In this document: piece after piece, positions 35,717-48,619 of the stretch | Layout of the letters: every line of letters starts with the position of its first letter | Numbering within the stretch: position 1 is the first letter of the stretch | Origin: Helianthus annuus | Taxonomy: Eukaryota > Streptophyta > Magnoliopsida > Asterales > Asteraceae | Length of the DNA: 64,000 nucleotides | Assembly (NCBI RefSeq): GCF_002127325.2 | Contig: NC_035443.2 | Span: 122,015,061 to 122,079,060, forward strand | Reading direction: 5' to 3' | Notes under the pieces: generated by a model | Databases searched by the model: none | The model's input: only the letters and a program-made list of their open reading frames with translations | What the model was told of the DNA's origin: nothing | Position numbers and translations under genes: made by a program

Positions 35717-37848
35717 GTCTCCCCCTGTTAAAAGAATTTCGTCCCGAAATTCAAGCGATGCCATCGGTCGCAGGGGAGTTGTGAAACCAATATGGTCACT
35801 TATATTTGAAACACGTCTTTGTGTTCTCATGTCATGTATTTTATCATGCTCAAGTAAATCAATCATGTCTTTTCTGCATTTTGTGGACTCTTGGTCCGAA
35901 ACCTCAACAGGTTGTATAGTATATCATTGACGTGAATCTTATTTGTGGGAACTATGACTGTTCCTTGCGTCAGACTCCTCTAAAGACTAGACACATGAAT
36001 GTGTCGCGATCACTACTGATCTTTTTCTGGAAGCTTCATCTTGTGAACAATGGTTCTGATCCCTACACCGGGGATTCAATCTTTTCGTTTTCGAATTCAC
36101 ACTACGCCCTTTCTAGGCGCGGCTCTCAATTTAGTCGTGCTTCTTGTCTCAAATTCTTACGATTTCTGCCTCTCATCGGCGTAATCTTTCTGTGTTCTGC
36201 GGGCTGTCTTGATATAATCGCATATATGAACGACCTTGCCTCTAGATTTTTCCTGGACCATCTCGGCCAGTTGATCCATTATTCCCGGTCTCCGTTCAAC
36301 ACAACGGGAATTGACTCATTACGTTCCATCTAAAGCTTTACTCAAAGCGGTTTAGACGGCGGCGTGATAAATACTGTTGTAGGAAGACTCTACTAAGGGT
36401 AAGTGAGTGTTCCAACTTTTTATCAAAGTTTATCACACAAGCACGCATCTTGTTCATACAGTCTGCATCGTTCAACAGCTCAGTTCATATTCGAGTTCTT
36501 ACGATCATCGGTGTGCTGCAATCCCTTGCGATCAGTAAAGATCGTGCAACGTTTTCTTTCAGGTAATAACGCCCAGTTTGCTGCGCGCAATGACTGTACC
36601 TATCTCAAGGGTTCTTCTCATGATTCCTTAATCAATGTGCCACGTATGTAATGTCGTGGTCTTGTTGCATCGGCGTACAATCGAGACTTTGTCGAGAGGC
36701 GTCACATAATTGCAACTCTAGCTCCTTAGCTCTTGGTTGCAGGGTTGGCATGAATCTCGTTCTTATCCATCATGGATCTGAAAGTTCTCACTTCGCGAAT
36801 TCGAAATCCGCTTTTCGTCATCATAGCGCTTAACTGTTCTTTCTCTAAGAGTTGCAAGGTAAATTGCAGTTGTTGCTCACGACCTTCCTTGGTCATTGGC
36901 CATATGAGAATGTAGTCAATAAGTATATGGCTTATCTAGGTATGGCTTACACGTTCGATTTCATGAGGTCCATGAATATTGTCGATGCATGTGTTAGGCC
37001 AAATGGTACGACAAGGAACTCGTAACTTCCAAAGCGAGTCCTAAAGGTCGTTTCAGGGACACTTCCTTCTGGTATACACAGTCATGGACATCCTGTCCTC
37101 AAGTTGATCCTTGGGTGGCAACTAGGATCTTATGATTTTGTCTGTTTATGTTGCCAGTCGTTGGCAAAGGATTCTGATTCTCAATTCTCAGGAATTTACG
37201 CAAAATGGAACTGCCAACTTTCTCCTCATATCCCTAACTAAAGGCGTCATGTCCTTAACTTCCTCTGTCTGGTAGCTCTTGCAGTTACGTCCGGAGCTCA
37301 TGCTTTATGGACGAAGTTAGTCGGTAAGACATTATTCGACACGGGTGCTGCTCTTGGCACGTGGTTTATCCTAAACTTCTCTTGACGCTGCGAAGGGGCA
37401 TTTCTGGCAAGTCTTTTGAAAAGGCTACTAGAACTTCTTCCATCGCGGGGATGTTCCCAGGTTCTGCAGTCTACTCAGAGGCATTTCTATGCCTCTTCGA
37501 CCAATGAAGGATGTCGTAGATCTGCCGCCTTATGGGGTCTAGCATCCTTGCGCCTATTACAGTAAAGTTGGGTTTCATCATTCGCACGAGGGATGCGTCT
37601 GATTTTCTCGTATTGACGACTTCAGCTGCATACTTGGATTTCCGATCCATGCTGATTATTATGACCTCACGAGTCAATGGTAACAGAAGGTTACGGCCCT
37701 CTGAGTGCCTAATCACGATCCTTAATCGCTTCGACTGTTTAAGCTATCCTTCTATATGCCCATTTCTAAAGAATACGGGACGTCTATCTTACTTGAGACT
37801 AGGCCAAGAAGTTTCTTAAGTTCTAAGCATGCAAGGTTAAGGTTGATG
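35717..37848 (-). pseudogene. Decayed Ty3/gypsy pol, ending in protease at the gap
   Basis: The minus strand starts at the PPT (complement of tctccccctgttaaaag, 35719-35735) next to the LTR. Going up in coordinate, only islands remain. The RT island [20 protein letters not shown] is at about 37050-36990. A protease-flank island, KLLGLVSSKIDVPYSLEM, is at about 37810-37755. Many stops and indels lie between. It is far more degraded than the copy at 14846-18326, so the insertion is older. Confidence 0.75.
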
Positions 37849-37861
37849 NNNNNNNNNNNNN
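37849..37861. other. Assembly gap (13 N)
   Basis: Thirteen N separate a Ty3/gypsy protease region from a Ty1/copia-type LTR. The joint between the two elements is therefore unverified. Confidence 1.
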
Positions 37862-37862
37862 T

Positions 37863-38743
37863 TGTCTGAACCAGAGAGTAGCAAATCAAAAATTGTCTGA
37901 ATTGTCTACGAATTACTGTCTTCGAAATGTGCAAATTTCTGGAAAATTAAATTTTCGACCCCAGCCAGGGGCTGCCGCCCCTTGGACCCTTGTAGGTCCC
38001 GATACGGATCGTCGAACCACGATGATTTCTTGTTTCGGGTGCCGAAACGAGTGCGGAATCCCCGTTACGACACAAACCGAGCGAGAGAGTAAACACAATA
38101 AAAGGATTCAACGTTTAACACGATGTATATTGATTTAGACAAAGTTTCGGTACAAGATTCGACAAAATACAAAGCACACCGGAACTTTCTCTCACTACTC
38201 TCTCTCTAAGCTCATTCAAGCTCTCTCTTGTTTCTGTGTTCTATTTTGTTTATATAGCCTGGTGCCTCTACAGATCGATGAAGGACAGGAGGCATACGAC
38301 GAAAAACTAGTTGGTTAGTTGGTTCTTCGTCGACCTCCATTTGTGACGAAACATGTCTTTCAATGAGGTTCTTCGTCAATTACTGGCTAAGTTCTTCGTC
38401 AACCTCGTCAACTTTAATCTTCGTCATGCATAGAGTCAACGTCACATGGATCAATCTTTGTGGATTCCAAGTTTATGAAACAAACATATGTTTAGTGGAT
38501 TACTAAACAATTTAACAATTCATGTAATTTCAACCACTCATGGTAGAATTCACATAGACTTCATGCATTGATAAGTATCACATGACATCATCATGGTGAT
38601 GTCATGGTGATGTGTCGGCAGGAATTGGTTCGCCGCTCTCCGTGCTTCGCGTGTCGAACTCTGGGGCGCACGATGAAGGAATGTCGTGACGTCAGCATTG
38701 AGCCGAACCTAACCGAGTCGCGTCCACAAAAAGTATATCAACA
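37863..38743 (-). repeat. 3' LTR of Sirevirus-like element 1
   Basis: Read on the minus strand it begins TGTTGATATACTTTTTGTGG right after a PPT (complement of aactccccttgg at 38744). It ends at or within the N gap with ...GGTTCAGACA. It contains the GC-rich phrase ccaggggctgccgccccttg typical of copia LTR ends. The partner 5' LTR would lie beyond 60162 and is not in view. Confidence 0.7.
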
Positions 38744-41170
38744 AACTCCCCTTGGACGCTACTCGTGATGGTTCGTTCTTCACATTGTTGGATCTTCAGA
38801 GTCTTCACGTGTTCACAAGCAGGGAGTGTATCAACAAACTTCCCCTTGAATGATGCTCGCGAATCTTTTGATCTTCAATACTTCAGATCCTTTTGGTGTT
38901 GATGAGTAATCAGTTGCAACTCGATCATCATGATCTTCTGATTGCATCAATGACGTGTCTTCACTTTACGGCTTGTCATCTGACACGTTCTCTTTGTTTT
39001 TAACTGGTTTGAATGCACCATCTGCACGTACAACAGAGCTAAACTCGTAGTGAGAACAACCGCTTGGAATATAGACAAATTAAACAAACAACACATATGA
39101 GATCAACTCTCAATCAAACACCGACCGACAACAGTTGAAAGTTTAAAAATTTGATCAATTTTAGATTTTAACTTTCAAAACTTGTTAACTTCGACCATTT
39201 ATGAAGATGCAACTGTTTTCCGGCTTACAATCAGGATTTTCGGTAGGATAGACTCGAGTTCCAACATCGGTCAATCAAAAATAAACTAGAAGCAAAATGT
39301 TTTTGGCTTTTATAAAGTTTATATTAAAACACGCCTAAAATCTTTTTGGTATTTTTCATTTTTCAAATTTAAAGACGGAAAGCAATAAATAAATATATAC
39401 AATGATGCAGAAACTAAGAAATGTAAATAAATATTTACAAACAATCTTTTTGCGAGTTTCGAGGGTAAGAGAATCATATCAGTGTATGGTCACACCAAAA
39501 CGCTCTTGTTGTTCAATTAGTTAACATTTAAATAAGCATCCTATTACGATTATCGGTATTGTTTTCCACATAAGCTCAACTTATCAGATGTAATCATGGT
39601 TAGGGAATATGTTAAGGTATGATTTGTACTTACCAACCGGTGATCATCCACACACGACACATTCCCGTATCAAGGTATGCACGAGAGTTCATCTTACCGG
39701 TGAGTATACCGCTTCTCATTTGTTTCAACGTATAAAGAGATGTGAGAGACTCACTTATTTTTTATTGAAAACAAGCCCTATGTGATAGAATCACTTATTG
39801 ATGAGAAACTTGATTTTCAAATGCATGAGGGCACAGGAGCAAGTCCGTGAACAGGTCAGTACTAACGTACAGCAAAGAGAGGAACTTGACTCCCGCAAGA
39901 AAGTTGTGATATATTATCACTTATTTTGATTAGACATGTGATTGTTGATTACTTATTGAGGTCGAATGCAATATGTACACGTATGTATAGTATCATGGAA
40001 GATCTAGACTTCGTCTCCGTTATTTTTCGATAAAAGATACAACCATGATACCCAGATGATAAGACAGCATAATGACCGTATATCTCAGAAACTCGGCAAT
40101 CAATCAAACAAAATTTCAGTACTAAGACCATATGCCGATGAGTGGTTCCCACACAGTCTTCAGTCGATTAAAGTTTATATCACCCTGCACACTTTAACAT
40201 GAATGTGAGCCTACCGATACATCGAATATAGAGCTGCTTATTGATTTTCATTTTAAGTTCAGTTTGAAGAGGTTTCAACAGACCACTGATATACTACCAT
40301 TTTCTCTTTTTCTCGCCAGGAAACTCATTTTTGATTTTCTATAGTTTTTGTGTTTTTGAAATTTTTCGATGTTTTTTATTTTTAAAATTTTTCAATGTTT
40401 TTGTATTTTCGTTTTTACTCCCCTAAAATGCAAAAAAGTATGAGAAATTAAGAAAACACAAACAAATATTTACAAAAATGAATTTTCTAATGTGGATTAA
40501 CTCATGTTTTTACCTCGATGTCGTTTACCAAAAACTAATTTTAATCAGAAATGATTTATCGAATTTTGGAAAAATCAGTTGGCATGTCGGTAATCGGTGT
40601 GGACCATAACAATGTTGACGAGTTTCATATTGAACAATCACGTGGGAGGTGATATCGAGATCAACCGTGTCTGGCCGAAGAGTGCTGTACGAGATGATCA
40701 TAATTCATAAAGCAACTTAAATATCGACAAGTATAAGAGATATTTAGAAATTCAAACCCGTATCCTGCAACTGCTTCATGCATTGCAAGGAATCTGAGTG
40801 CTCTCCCAAACTGCATATCCACCCAGTGTGGATTCAAGGTTGATTTTTTAGCTACTTCAATTAATCCGAGAATCTCTTCACAGCAACAAGATCAGAAAAC
40901 CTCCGGGTCCGGCTGGTCTTCAACATTGCACCAGGGAAGGTCTTTGTCTTTTGTCTTTAAGAAGTAGTGTGCGGTTGTTCAATCCACGCCAAGGCATCCG
41001 CACACCCAGTTGGTTTGTTCAACAAAAACATTTTCTTCAATCACACCGTGGAGAAATGTACATTACACGGTCATCTTGTGAATTTTGAACTTCAGACGTG
41101 CTGCAGGTGCATACATTTTGATTGAATCTATCCTGGGGACCCGAATCAAATCCCTTTAACAATCAAACTT
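38744..41170 (-). other. Non-coding 3' block of Sirevirus-like element 1
   Basis: No ORF is supported over 2.4 kb where integrase, RT and RNase H would be expected. A second LTR/PPT-like joint, gtgtatcaacaaacttcccc, lies at about 38827. The stretch 39540-40450 is diverged from, but collinear with, 48390-49620 in element 2. Both hold ccgtatcaaggta(t/a)gcac-type and ggtgagtatac/ggtgagtaaac words, then a T-rich run and a PPT-like ctcccc(c)t. This is consistent with the multi-PPT region described for Sireviruses. Confidence 0.55.
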
Positions 41171-41179
41171 TGTAATGAT

Positions 41180-42315
41180 TTCCCATTTTGTCAAAGCTTT
41201 CAATTTCTTTCATCAGACATTCTTTCCCTTCTTTTTTTTCTTCTCTCCATCAAAGGCAACAACTCGTAGATGTAACAATGTTTCGGAGCCGCATGTCGCC
41301 TATCTTGTGCATGGACGCTCCACTATCAACAATCCTAAGACTATCAATAGTTCCTCCTGGAACATCCTGCACACTCATTCAGAGATTAGTTGGAGAAGGG
41401 GACCCAAGCCTTCACAGACTTGGGTCGTCCGTCATCATCGAGGATTGTGACTTCGATTTCCTGATGATTTGGAATTGAATGAGCTCCCCCTAAAACAGTT
41501 ACCTTTTTTTGGTTTCCAAATTTGTTTATGTTTTCATTTTTAACATCTGATTTAATAGACTGTGTTTGGACAACCTCTGGTTTTAAACCCTTTTCAATTT
41601 CTTTTCTTTGTTTCTTTTTCTGTTTCACTTCTCGTTGTTTGACAAGACGAGGGTCCTATTTTGGTGAAACAGATCTTTATGGTAACTGTTACCACGTGGG
41701 ACATGAACTTTTGCCTTTCCCATGGTGAGATATGGACAGTTCTTGACAGTGTGTCCATACTCACAGTATTCAAAGCATGATCTCTGCTCAACAAACCTCG
41801 GAGTATCATAACTGTAAGAGCTTGATGATGAACTTCGTGATCTTGAGGTACTTGGTCCTACATCACAGCCGTTTGTGTGTTGTGTGTAGTTGTTTTGACT
41901 GTTTCGTTTCAAAAATTTTAACTTGTTTAACAAAATTCGTGTTGGATTTGTTTTCGAAAGTTTCAATTTTATCAGTCCTTCGGGATTTCACGAAGTTCAC
42001 CTTCTGAACCTTTTTCTTATAACGAGCTCCCTTTGCTTCCACCTTCGGTTGTGAAACCTTGGGCTTTTGAGCTCGTTGTTCTTTTTTGTTTACCTTTAAA
42101 AAGCAATAGGTTGTTGCTTTATCGGTAATCTTTGATTTCCAAATTGTCTTCTAACTTCAGCTTTTGGAATACGATCACACTGAGTTACAGAAAACTCCCA
42201 GGATCGTCTTTCCCAAAAACTTACTGGTAGTATCTTCAAACACTTTATCAATCAAGGATGGATTGACGTTTTTAATTGGAAAAACTTTGTTTGAATAGAT
42301 TTTAACATCACCGAC
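41180..42315 (-). pseudogene. Element 1 gag C-terminus, zinc knuckle and protease remnant
   Basis: The minus frame continues from 58904 (one TSD copy removed) through PIKNVNPSLIDKVFEDTTSK. A Lys-rich segment and the zinc knuckle RSCFEYCEYGHTVKNCPY (about 41785-41735) follow. Next is the protease island IVDSGASMHKIGDMRLRNIV (about 41330-41270), after which the frame is lost. The knuckle is altered: the second Cys is Tyr and the next Gly is Cys, giving C-X3-C. The layout is Ty1/copia gag-PR of the Sirevirus/SIRE type. Confidence 0.75.
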
Positions 42316-42727
42316 TGTAACACCTCGAAAATTTGCGTCCTATAATGTATTGACACGTGTCATAAGTGTGAACGTGGTAACAAATACCATAGAGGGACTA
42401 AGGTTGACAAACATAGAAAGTATGTGAATTCGAGGATTCAAAATGTCAACAAGGGATAAATATACTTTACAGTAACCCTACGTGATGCTCGTACCTTCAA
42501 ACGAATGAATCATGGATCATACGGAACTAAAAGTGGAAGAAAGTGAGAGATTACAAACTACAGGGGTTAAATGTGTCAACATGTTTAAGTTATACCTCTG
42601 AGTGACATTTTAGCAAACCTGAGGCTTTGTAACGATAAATTATGCTCACTATAATACTTGACAAAAATTTCATAAGGTTTCGTTATCGTATGAGAAAGTT
42701 ATGATCAAATTCGTATACGAGGGTTTG

Positions 42728-43131
42728 TGTAAAACCCTTGCAGGATCTATCAATGATATCAATATCGTCTTGTGAAGGTGCGGAAAACAATCACAAGATG
42801 ATTCAAGAACAAACAATAATAAAGAAGCAATAATATGAACTAGTATGAATTAAACACAAACCAAAGAGATCTTGCATTCAACGATTAACGAAGACTGATA
42901 CAAGAACTCAATTCCCTTGAACTCGCAACCTCCTATTGACCAACAACCTCAACCCTAAGGTTGAGGTTTGTTTAAATACTAACTACTTAGGCCGAAACCT
43001 AAGCCCATAGACTAACCCGGTTGCGACTTGACCCAAAACACATACATCGGCCCATATACAAATACTAGAGAAATACATAAACAACCCCTATACTGTGCAA
43101 ACCTACATGTATAAACCTTCAGGTTCCAACA
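42728..43131 (-). repeat. Element 2 3' LTR
   Basis: The plus strand runs tgtaaaacccttgcagg to caggttccaaca. It is followed by the PPT complement atctccccctagg at 43132. Confidence 0.92.
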
Positions 43132-43145
43132 ATCTCCCCCTAGGT
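43132..43145 (-). other. Polypurine tract of element 2
   Basis: The minus strand reads CCTAGGGGGAGAT immediately upstream of the 3' LTR. Confidence 0.85.
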
Positions 43146-43179
43146 TTATGCATGCAGGTTCTTGATGCTTCAAGTGTCA

Positions 43180-45788
43180 CTACCACCTCCTAACCGGTCT
43201 CGAAGACCACCAAATCCTACTTTGCGAATGTGAATAGCGGAAGCAACAGCTGCAGTCCAACCCTTCGCGATGTCTTTCATACTTCTCAGTTGCTCGAATC
43301 TGATTTTGAGCTAGCACCTCTAAATCTTCAAGAGCAATGTTGAGCACATCTACTTGATCTACTAAACGAAAACTGACATCACCATCGCATACGAACACTG
43401 CATGACCAAGACGCTCATCATAAGCCCAAAAATGTAGAGACTTCAAAGCACCTTTAGGAATCTTCTTTACCAATGGAATCACCTTCTCTTTGTCCGTTAC
43501 AGGCCAGTGCACCACTTTCATTCGCTTCTTGGTAAATGGATCCCTAACACCTTTAAGAGGTTTAACGAAAGATTCAGCTGTACGCATCGATGGAAAGTTA
43601 TGCTGAACTTCCCTCTTCAGTCTTTCGAAAAATATGTGTCCCAGGACCTCCAGGGTTATCATCAACATAAGGTGCATTTGACAATTCAGTCAGATCAACC
43701 TTTGTAAATGATTGAAACTGACCAGGATGTTTATACCATTCCACAGGACCAACTTTCCTCTTGATCCACCATCTTTTTCTATCAGGGTCATAACCCCAGC
43801 TTGCCACTCCTGAGCGATTCCCAACTTGATCATAAAGAGTTTCAGCAACATCCATCAGATGATGAGTAGCCTGAGCATCAACATCATCTGGGTTCAGATT
43901 CTTGTTCTTTAAAATCACCAACTCTCTTTTCTTCTTAATTCTTTCTGCCTTTGCTTTGTCTGCTTCTGGATCTGTAACTCTCTCAAAGTATTTCTCCATT
44001 GCAGCATTCTTTTCAGCATTATCCTTCTCAAAGGCTTTCCTTCTGTTCTCCATGTCTGTAGGGTCAGAAAATTCCTGCCCGAACTTCTTTTCAAGTCTAC
44101 CACGTAGATCATAGACCATAGAAAATAACAGACTAACATCTCCTTGAAGTTGTTCAATCTGTTGATTCTTCTGCACTATAATGTCTTCAAGTTGGATAAT
44201 CTTGGCTTCTTTGTGAATCGAGTCTTGCTCAACAACAACCAACCTTCTCTTCATCTCTCTCATACTGATAAACTCATCTTCATCACTTGAGTCTTCGTCA
44301 AAAGGCATTCTCACTGGTTCCTCAGGCCTTTTACCACTTGAACTACCAGGCATATCATGAACAACATTGGAAGGACCAGTAGAATCAGAAACACCAAGTG
44401 ATACAGCACCAACAGGCTCAGTAACAACACTTGCAGCTTGAGCTTCAACAGTAACATCTCTGGTATCCATATCAATTCTTTGAGCGTCAACATCAAACTC
44501 AAAGATGTCTGCGGAGGGGTGGTAGCATCAGTAACATTCTTCTCAAAATCAAAATCGTAAAGACCTTCATCATCTTCATCAGTAATCAAGGGTTGATCTT
44601 TGTTTTTCTCAACATACATACCGAGCCGACGATCCCTCCTTTTCCGCTTCAAGGGTAGGGAATCAAGATCCTTTGGGTGTTCACTAGACTCTTCATTTGG
44701 AACTGAAAGACCAGAAGGAGGATTTCCCATCTTTTCAGTCACTGACTTTAATAACTGAGCCAAACTTTCAGCAGAAATCATAGGTGGAGCAGTTGAAACG
44801 GCATCAGTAACTCCAGCTTCAGGTGGAAGTTCCATATCCACATCAGAATCATATGAAATCTCAACACCTTCCTCATCAGAATCAATTGTAACAAACTCAT
44901 TCTCAGGTTCTTCTTCAACACCTCTCTGAACATCATGCTCTTCAGCAACAATAGCAACAGCAGGCCCAACATTAGCTTGAACAGGTTGAATATGATCGGT
45001 TCAGCAGCAACATCTTCAGTCTCAGCGAATTGACCAAACTTCTCCAGCGGAATCAGTCCTTCAAACTTCTTTTCAGTGCCTTTCTTTGGAGTAAGAGCAC
45101 CAAAACAAGCAGGACCCAACGGTTTCAACTCCAATGTGTTTCCAGATTTCACCAACTGAGGATAACGTGCATTGAAAATCATCTGTAGAAACCTTGGATA
45201 CATAAGAAATTTATCCTTCCTGACTCCCAGCACATTCCTTTTCATCGCCTCCAAAACATATTTCGAGTAGTTGAACGGTTCATTAGTTATCACACAAACC
45301 AGAGCAGCAGTCTGTGTACTATTCAGCTGATCAGTACCCCCCCCCCCGATTCTCGGATATGCACATGAGAAACATGTGCAATAAAAGACTCCAATACGGA
45401 TGAACGAATTTCTTAACCAAGGGTGGGTATCTCCCTTCATAACTCAGTCTAGGAAGAATAGCCTCAACCGTACCAGCTGGAACCTCTATCAAATCTGATT
45501 CTTGATCATTAAACTGCAACACTTCTCGAATCATCTGTTCTGTCACAGTAATTGTCATCTTCTGAATCTCAGAAACAATAACTCCTTTCCTTCAACCACC
45601 TCGATCTTCGCGTTCTTCCAGAAATCTTGAATGAGACTTTCATAAATGACTGGATTATCTCGTAATGCGTGAACAATACGGCAGCTGTTTAGGCCTTTCA
45701 TGAGTGAGGTATACAATCTCCGATGTTTCTCTGGAGGAGGTGCCAAATATCCTGCCTGATTGTGAGTTGCTATAAACTTCAAATCCAT
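43180..45788 (-). pseudogene. Env-like ORF of element 2, frameshifted
   Basis: It starts at ATG 45788-45786 (MDLKFIATHNQAGYL) and runs about 870 codons to 43180, just before the PPT. The motif PVIYESLIQDFWKNAKIE is shared with the ORF at 7092-4855. Central parts include NYSKYVLEAMKRNVLGVRKD and an acidic linker. A coiled-coil (EAKIIQLEDIIVQKNQQIEQ and following, about 44220-44110) comes next, and the C-terminal part contains WGYDPDRKRWWIKRKVG. Frameshifts occur near 45590, at a G10 run (45338-45347), near 45000, near 44500 and near 43640. No catalytic residues are seen. Its place between the pol position and the 3' LTR matches the SIRE1 env-like ORF. Confidence 0.7.
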
Positions 45789-45839
45789 GATCTGCACAAA
45801 CCAAAAGTGTGTCACAAACATATATATATAGTCAACAAC

Positions 45840-46380
45840 TCAAAAATGTCAAAGGTCAACTCGAAACCAGACACTGTTAACTCGAAATCATGAGTCGCAA
45901 CAAGGAGTCTTGAGTCGCAACCAAAAGTTACAATCGAGATCTCGAGTCGAGACCTTGAGTCGAGACCTTGAGTCGAAACGAGAAATCTCGAGTCGTTACT
46001 ATAAGGTTGCGACTCGCAACAACTGGTCTCGAGTCCTTATCCACTTCCTGAGTCGAAACCACACAAACATTTTGTTGTTTAACCAATTTGGATCAAATCC
46101 CAAAACATCATTAAGAATGTTTGAAGACCACATTATGTTCAACTAAGGGTTCTTCATGTTCTTCAAATCTTCATCAGATGATCATCAGATCATCATATCA
46201 CCTGCAAATCTTCAAATAAATCATCAATATACCTTCAAAACTTATGAGTCGAGAGCGGAAAAACACAACAAATATGACTCGAAACCGGAGATCAGATGAA
46301 TGTCGCCGGAATTCTTGAGAGAGATTTTTGAAGTCTTGAGTGAGTTATGAGGTCTCGACTCGAGACCTTGTTCTTATACT
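45840..46380. repeat. GAGTCGAGACC motif cluster A
   Basis: About 14 copies of gagtcgagacc, actcgaaacc or gagtcgcaacc lie upstream of the env-like ORF in the minus sense. The densest part is 45870-46060; three more are at 46247-46370. The core is the palindrome ctcgag and its decayed forms. Confidence 0.8.
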
Positions 46381-46757
46381 CAAAACCCAACAAATGGGCT
46401 TGGGCCGGACAAGAAAACTGTTTGGGCCGGACTGATTTGTTAAGCCTTTTAATCAAATGATTAAATGATTTAATAAGCCTTTTTAATCAAATCCATTTAT
46501 CAAGCAATTAATCAAATTTGACCCATAACACCTTCTGAGCATAATTTGTAAAAACCTAACAAAAATAAATAATAACAAAAATTAATATTTACAAAAATAA
46601 AACAGGAAAACAACGTTGATTACTCAGGGATCAAATCACGAGGTTTCGGGCCTGACACCATTTATCAACACTGATCTACTACCGAATGATCTAGGCGATT
46701 GCCGGTATATTTTTCCACCTAAACTCATCTTCCCAGACCTATTCCATACAACTGCCT

Positions 46758-47441
46758 GTAACATATTTTATCATGTTTTGATTACTTAACAATGAACACT
46801 CAGGCAAATACTGGTCAAATCCCGGAAACATAAACAGTACACACTATCATGCAAGTATCTCCCTACCACATATTTCACAAGTCCAATCCAGATCTCTGAA
46901 AGCTTAACTGGGAGTAGGTTGAGAAAAGAACAGAATAGATCTTTTGCAGAGATGATATAATATACAGATCAAATGAGTTTTCTCAATTTGATATAGGTTT
47001 ATTTGGGTTTCTTTTGGGCACTAGAGGGCCTCTTTCGGGTGTTTAGATCTACAGCGCGACAAAGTACAGCTAGGTCAGCATGTATCTGGATGCAGCAGAA
47101 GCTGACGTTGCCTAGCACCTCCAGGTCAGCATGTATCTGGATGCAGCAGAGGAGGTACACGACTTTTTTCAGAGAAGATTTCAGAGTCAGATCAAAATTG
47201 TGTGTATCGGGAAAACATACAGACATTCAAATAGAAATGAGCTAATTCCAAGTGACTTTCTTTCCTGGGGTCATGTACAGTTTTAGTTCTAAACAGAAGG
47301 ACAACCAAGATATCCACGTATGATTCAACAATATAAAAACCCGAAACCTCAGATGTTGGCTATCAATCAACGCAAGATTTAAGACCATAAGATCATACGC
47401 CGTTGGTATGTTACCCACATGATACATAGTTCGTTATGTTT
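46758..47441. repeat. ~684-bp internal duplication of element 2, copy 1
   Basis: It matches 48620-49305 at roughly 95% identity in direct orientation. It includes two spaced copies of aggtcagcatgtatctggat. No gene. Confidence 0.9.
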
Positions 47442-48619
47442 ATACCCACATGATTCATCGTAGCAGGTGAGTAAACTGATGTCGTCCTAAAGCTTGGCCC
47501 AAGTGACCTATAAAGGTCCAAAACCTAATATAAACTAACCCGGTAAAGCCCAGTTCGTAACCATAGTCCGTTGTATTAATTTGATGCGTCAGTCTCACAC
47601 TTTAGGGCCTAAAAATCTCCCCCTAGACTGATGCCATCAAATTGTCTTCATAACTTGAATTCAGCAACGTCTTCAACGAAATCTATGGTTGTCTCTAAGC
47701 TGCAGATGTTGTGGAAGTTCTTGACTTCTGAACTCTCAGCACTGGGTCTCTTTCTTCAGCTCTGGTGGTTAGCTTCATATCAGGAACACGATCAGCATTT
47801 GCTTGAAAATCTTGTCAAAAGAATGTGAGAGGAGGATTCTCAGCAACTCTTTTCTTCTTTAGTCTTTGTCTTTCAAGCAGGTTCACGGTACTTCTTCAAA
47901 TGCACTTTCATTGTCAGACGACGTCTCGTATCCGGTTCTTCTGACTCAGGTACATCTTGTTGTTGTGATGCTTTGGGCTTCTTCAGCAACTAACAGCATC
48001 TCAGTCTTCATCAACCCCTGTTCTTGATTGAAATCAAGTTCTGCACATGCTCACAAACTCATAAGCAAACATTTCTTATGCAACAGGGATAGTACCACAT
48101 GAACACTAGGTACATCCAAGTACTTGTACTCGGATTTCACAATTTAAACTCTTTCAACTTTTGATGATCAGTCAAATCTTCAAGAACGGTTACATTTTTA
48201 TTTTTAAGAGAAACAAATAAACACACTATTTTTGGATTTTTGAATTTTTCTATTTTTTTTAATTTTTAACTTTTAAGAACTAAAACAAATAAAAACTCAA
48301 AATATAAACAACTACCATAATATACAATTGCAATTGCAAATGGGATCAAAATTCGTTCTCAGGCAGACTGAGGAACACTTTTCAGTACGAGCCTAATCAA
48401 ACTGGTCTATGCGATTGCCAATATGTTTGTCCACTTAAACTTTAACAACACAACTTTCAATTTTCAACTTCGTGATATGCTTAAGGTAATATTATACTAT
48501 TATACCTGTGTGTCCCATTCCAAGGCATACCCCCACGATCAAGGTAAGCACAACGATTCATCGTAGCAGGTGAGTAAACTGATGTCATCCTGTAAGATAT
48601 CCTCACTGTGCAGTCTGCA
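47442..48619. other. Spacer between duplications, with LTR/PPT-like joint
   Basis: At 47490-47618 the sequence resembles the end of a different Sirevirus LTR, followed by aaatctccccctagact (PPT-like) at 47617. The module tgtgtcccattccaaggcat at about 48511 recurs at 50236. The small plus-strand ORF at 47631-47828 is unsupported. Confidence 0.5.

Larger units (their letters stand above)
32101..37848 (-). mobile_element. Truncated Ty3/gypsy (Tekay-like) element
   Basis: It has a 3' LTR at 32101-35716, a PPT beside it, and a highly decayed pol up to the assembly gap. The LTR ends match those of the 18362-21298 LTR when inverted. The 5 bp before the LTR are taata; the other end is lost at the N run, so the TSD cannot be checked. 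It inserted into the LINE. Confidence 0.85.

Noticed and set aside
43180..45788. True viral envelope gene
   Set aside because: Called env-like by position only; no signal peptide, furin-type site or clear transmembrane segment is visible.
47631..47828. 65-codon plus ORF
   Set aside because: Lies in non-coding spacer of element 2, wrong strand, no domain.
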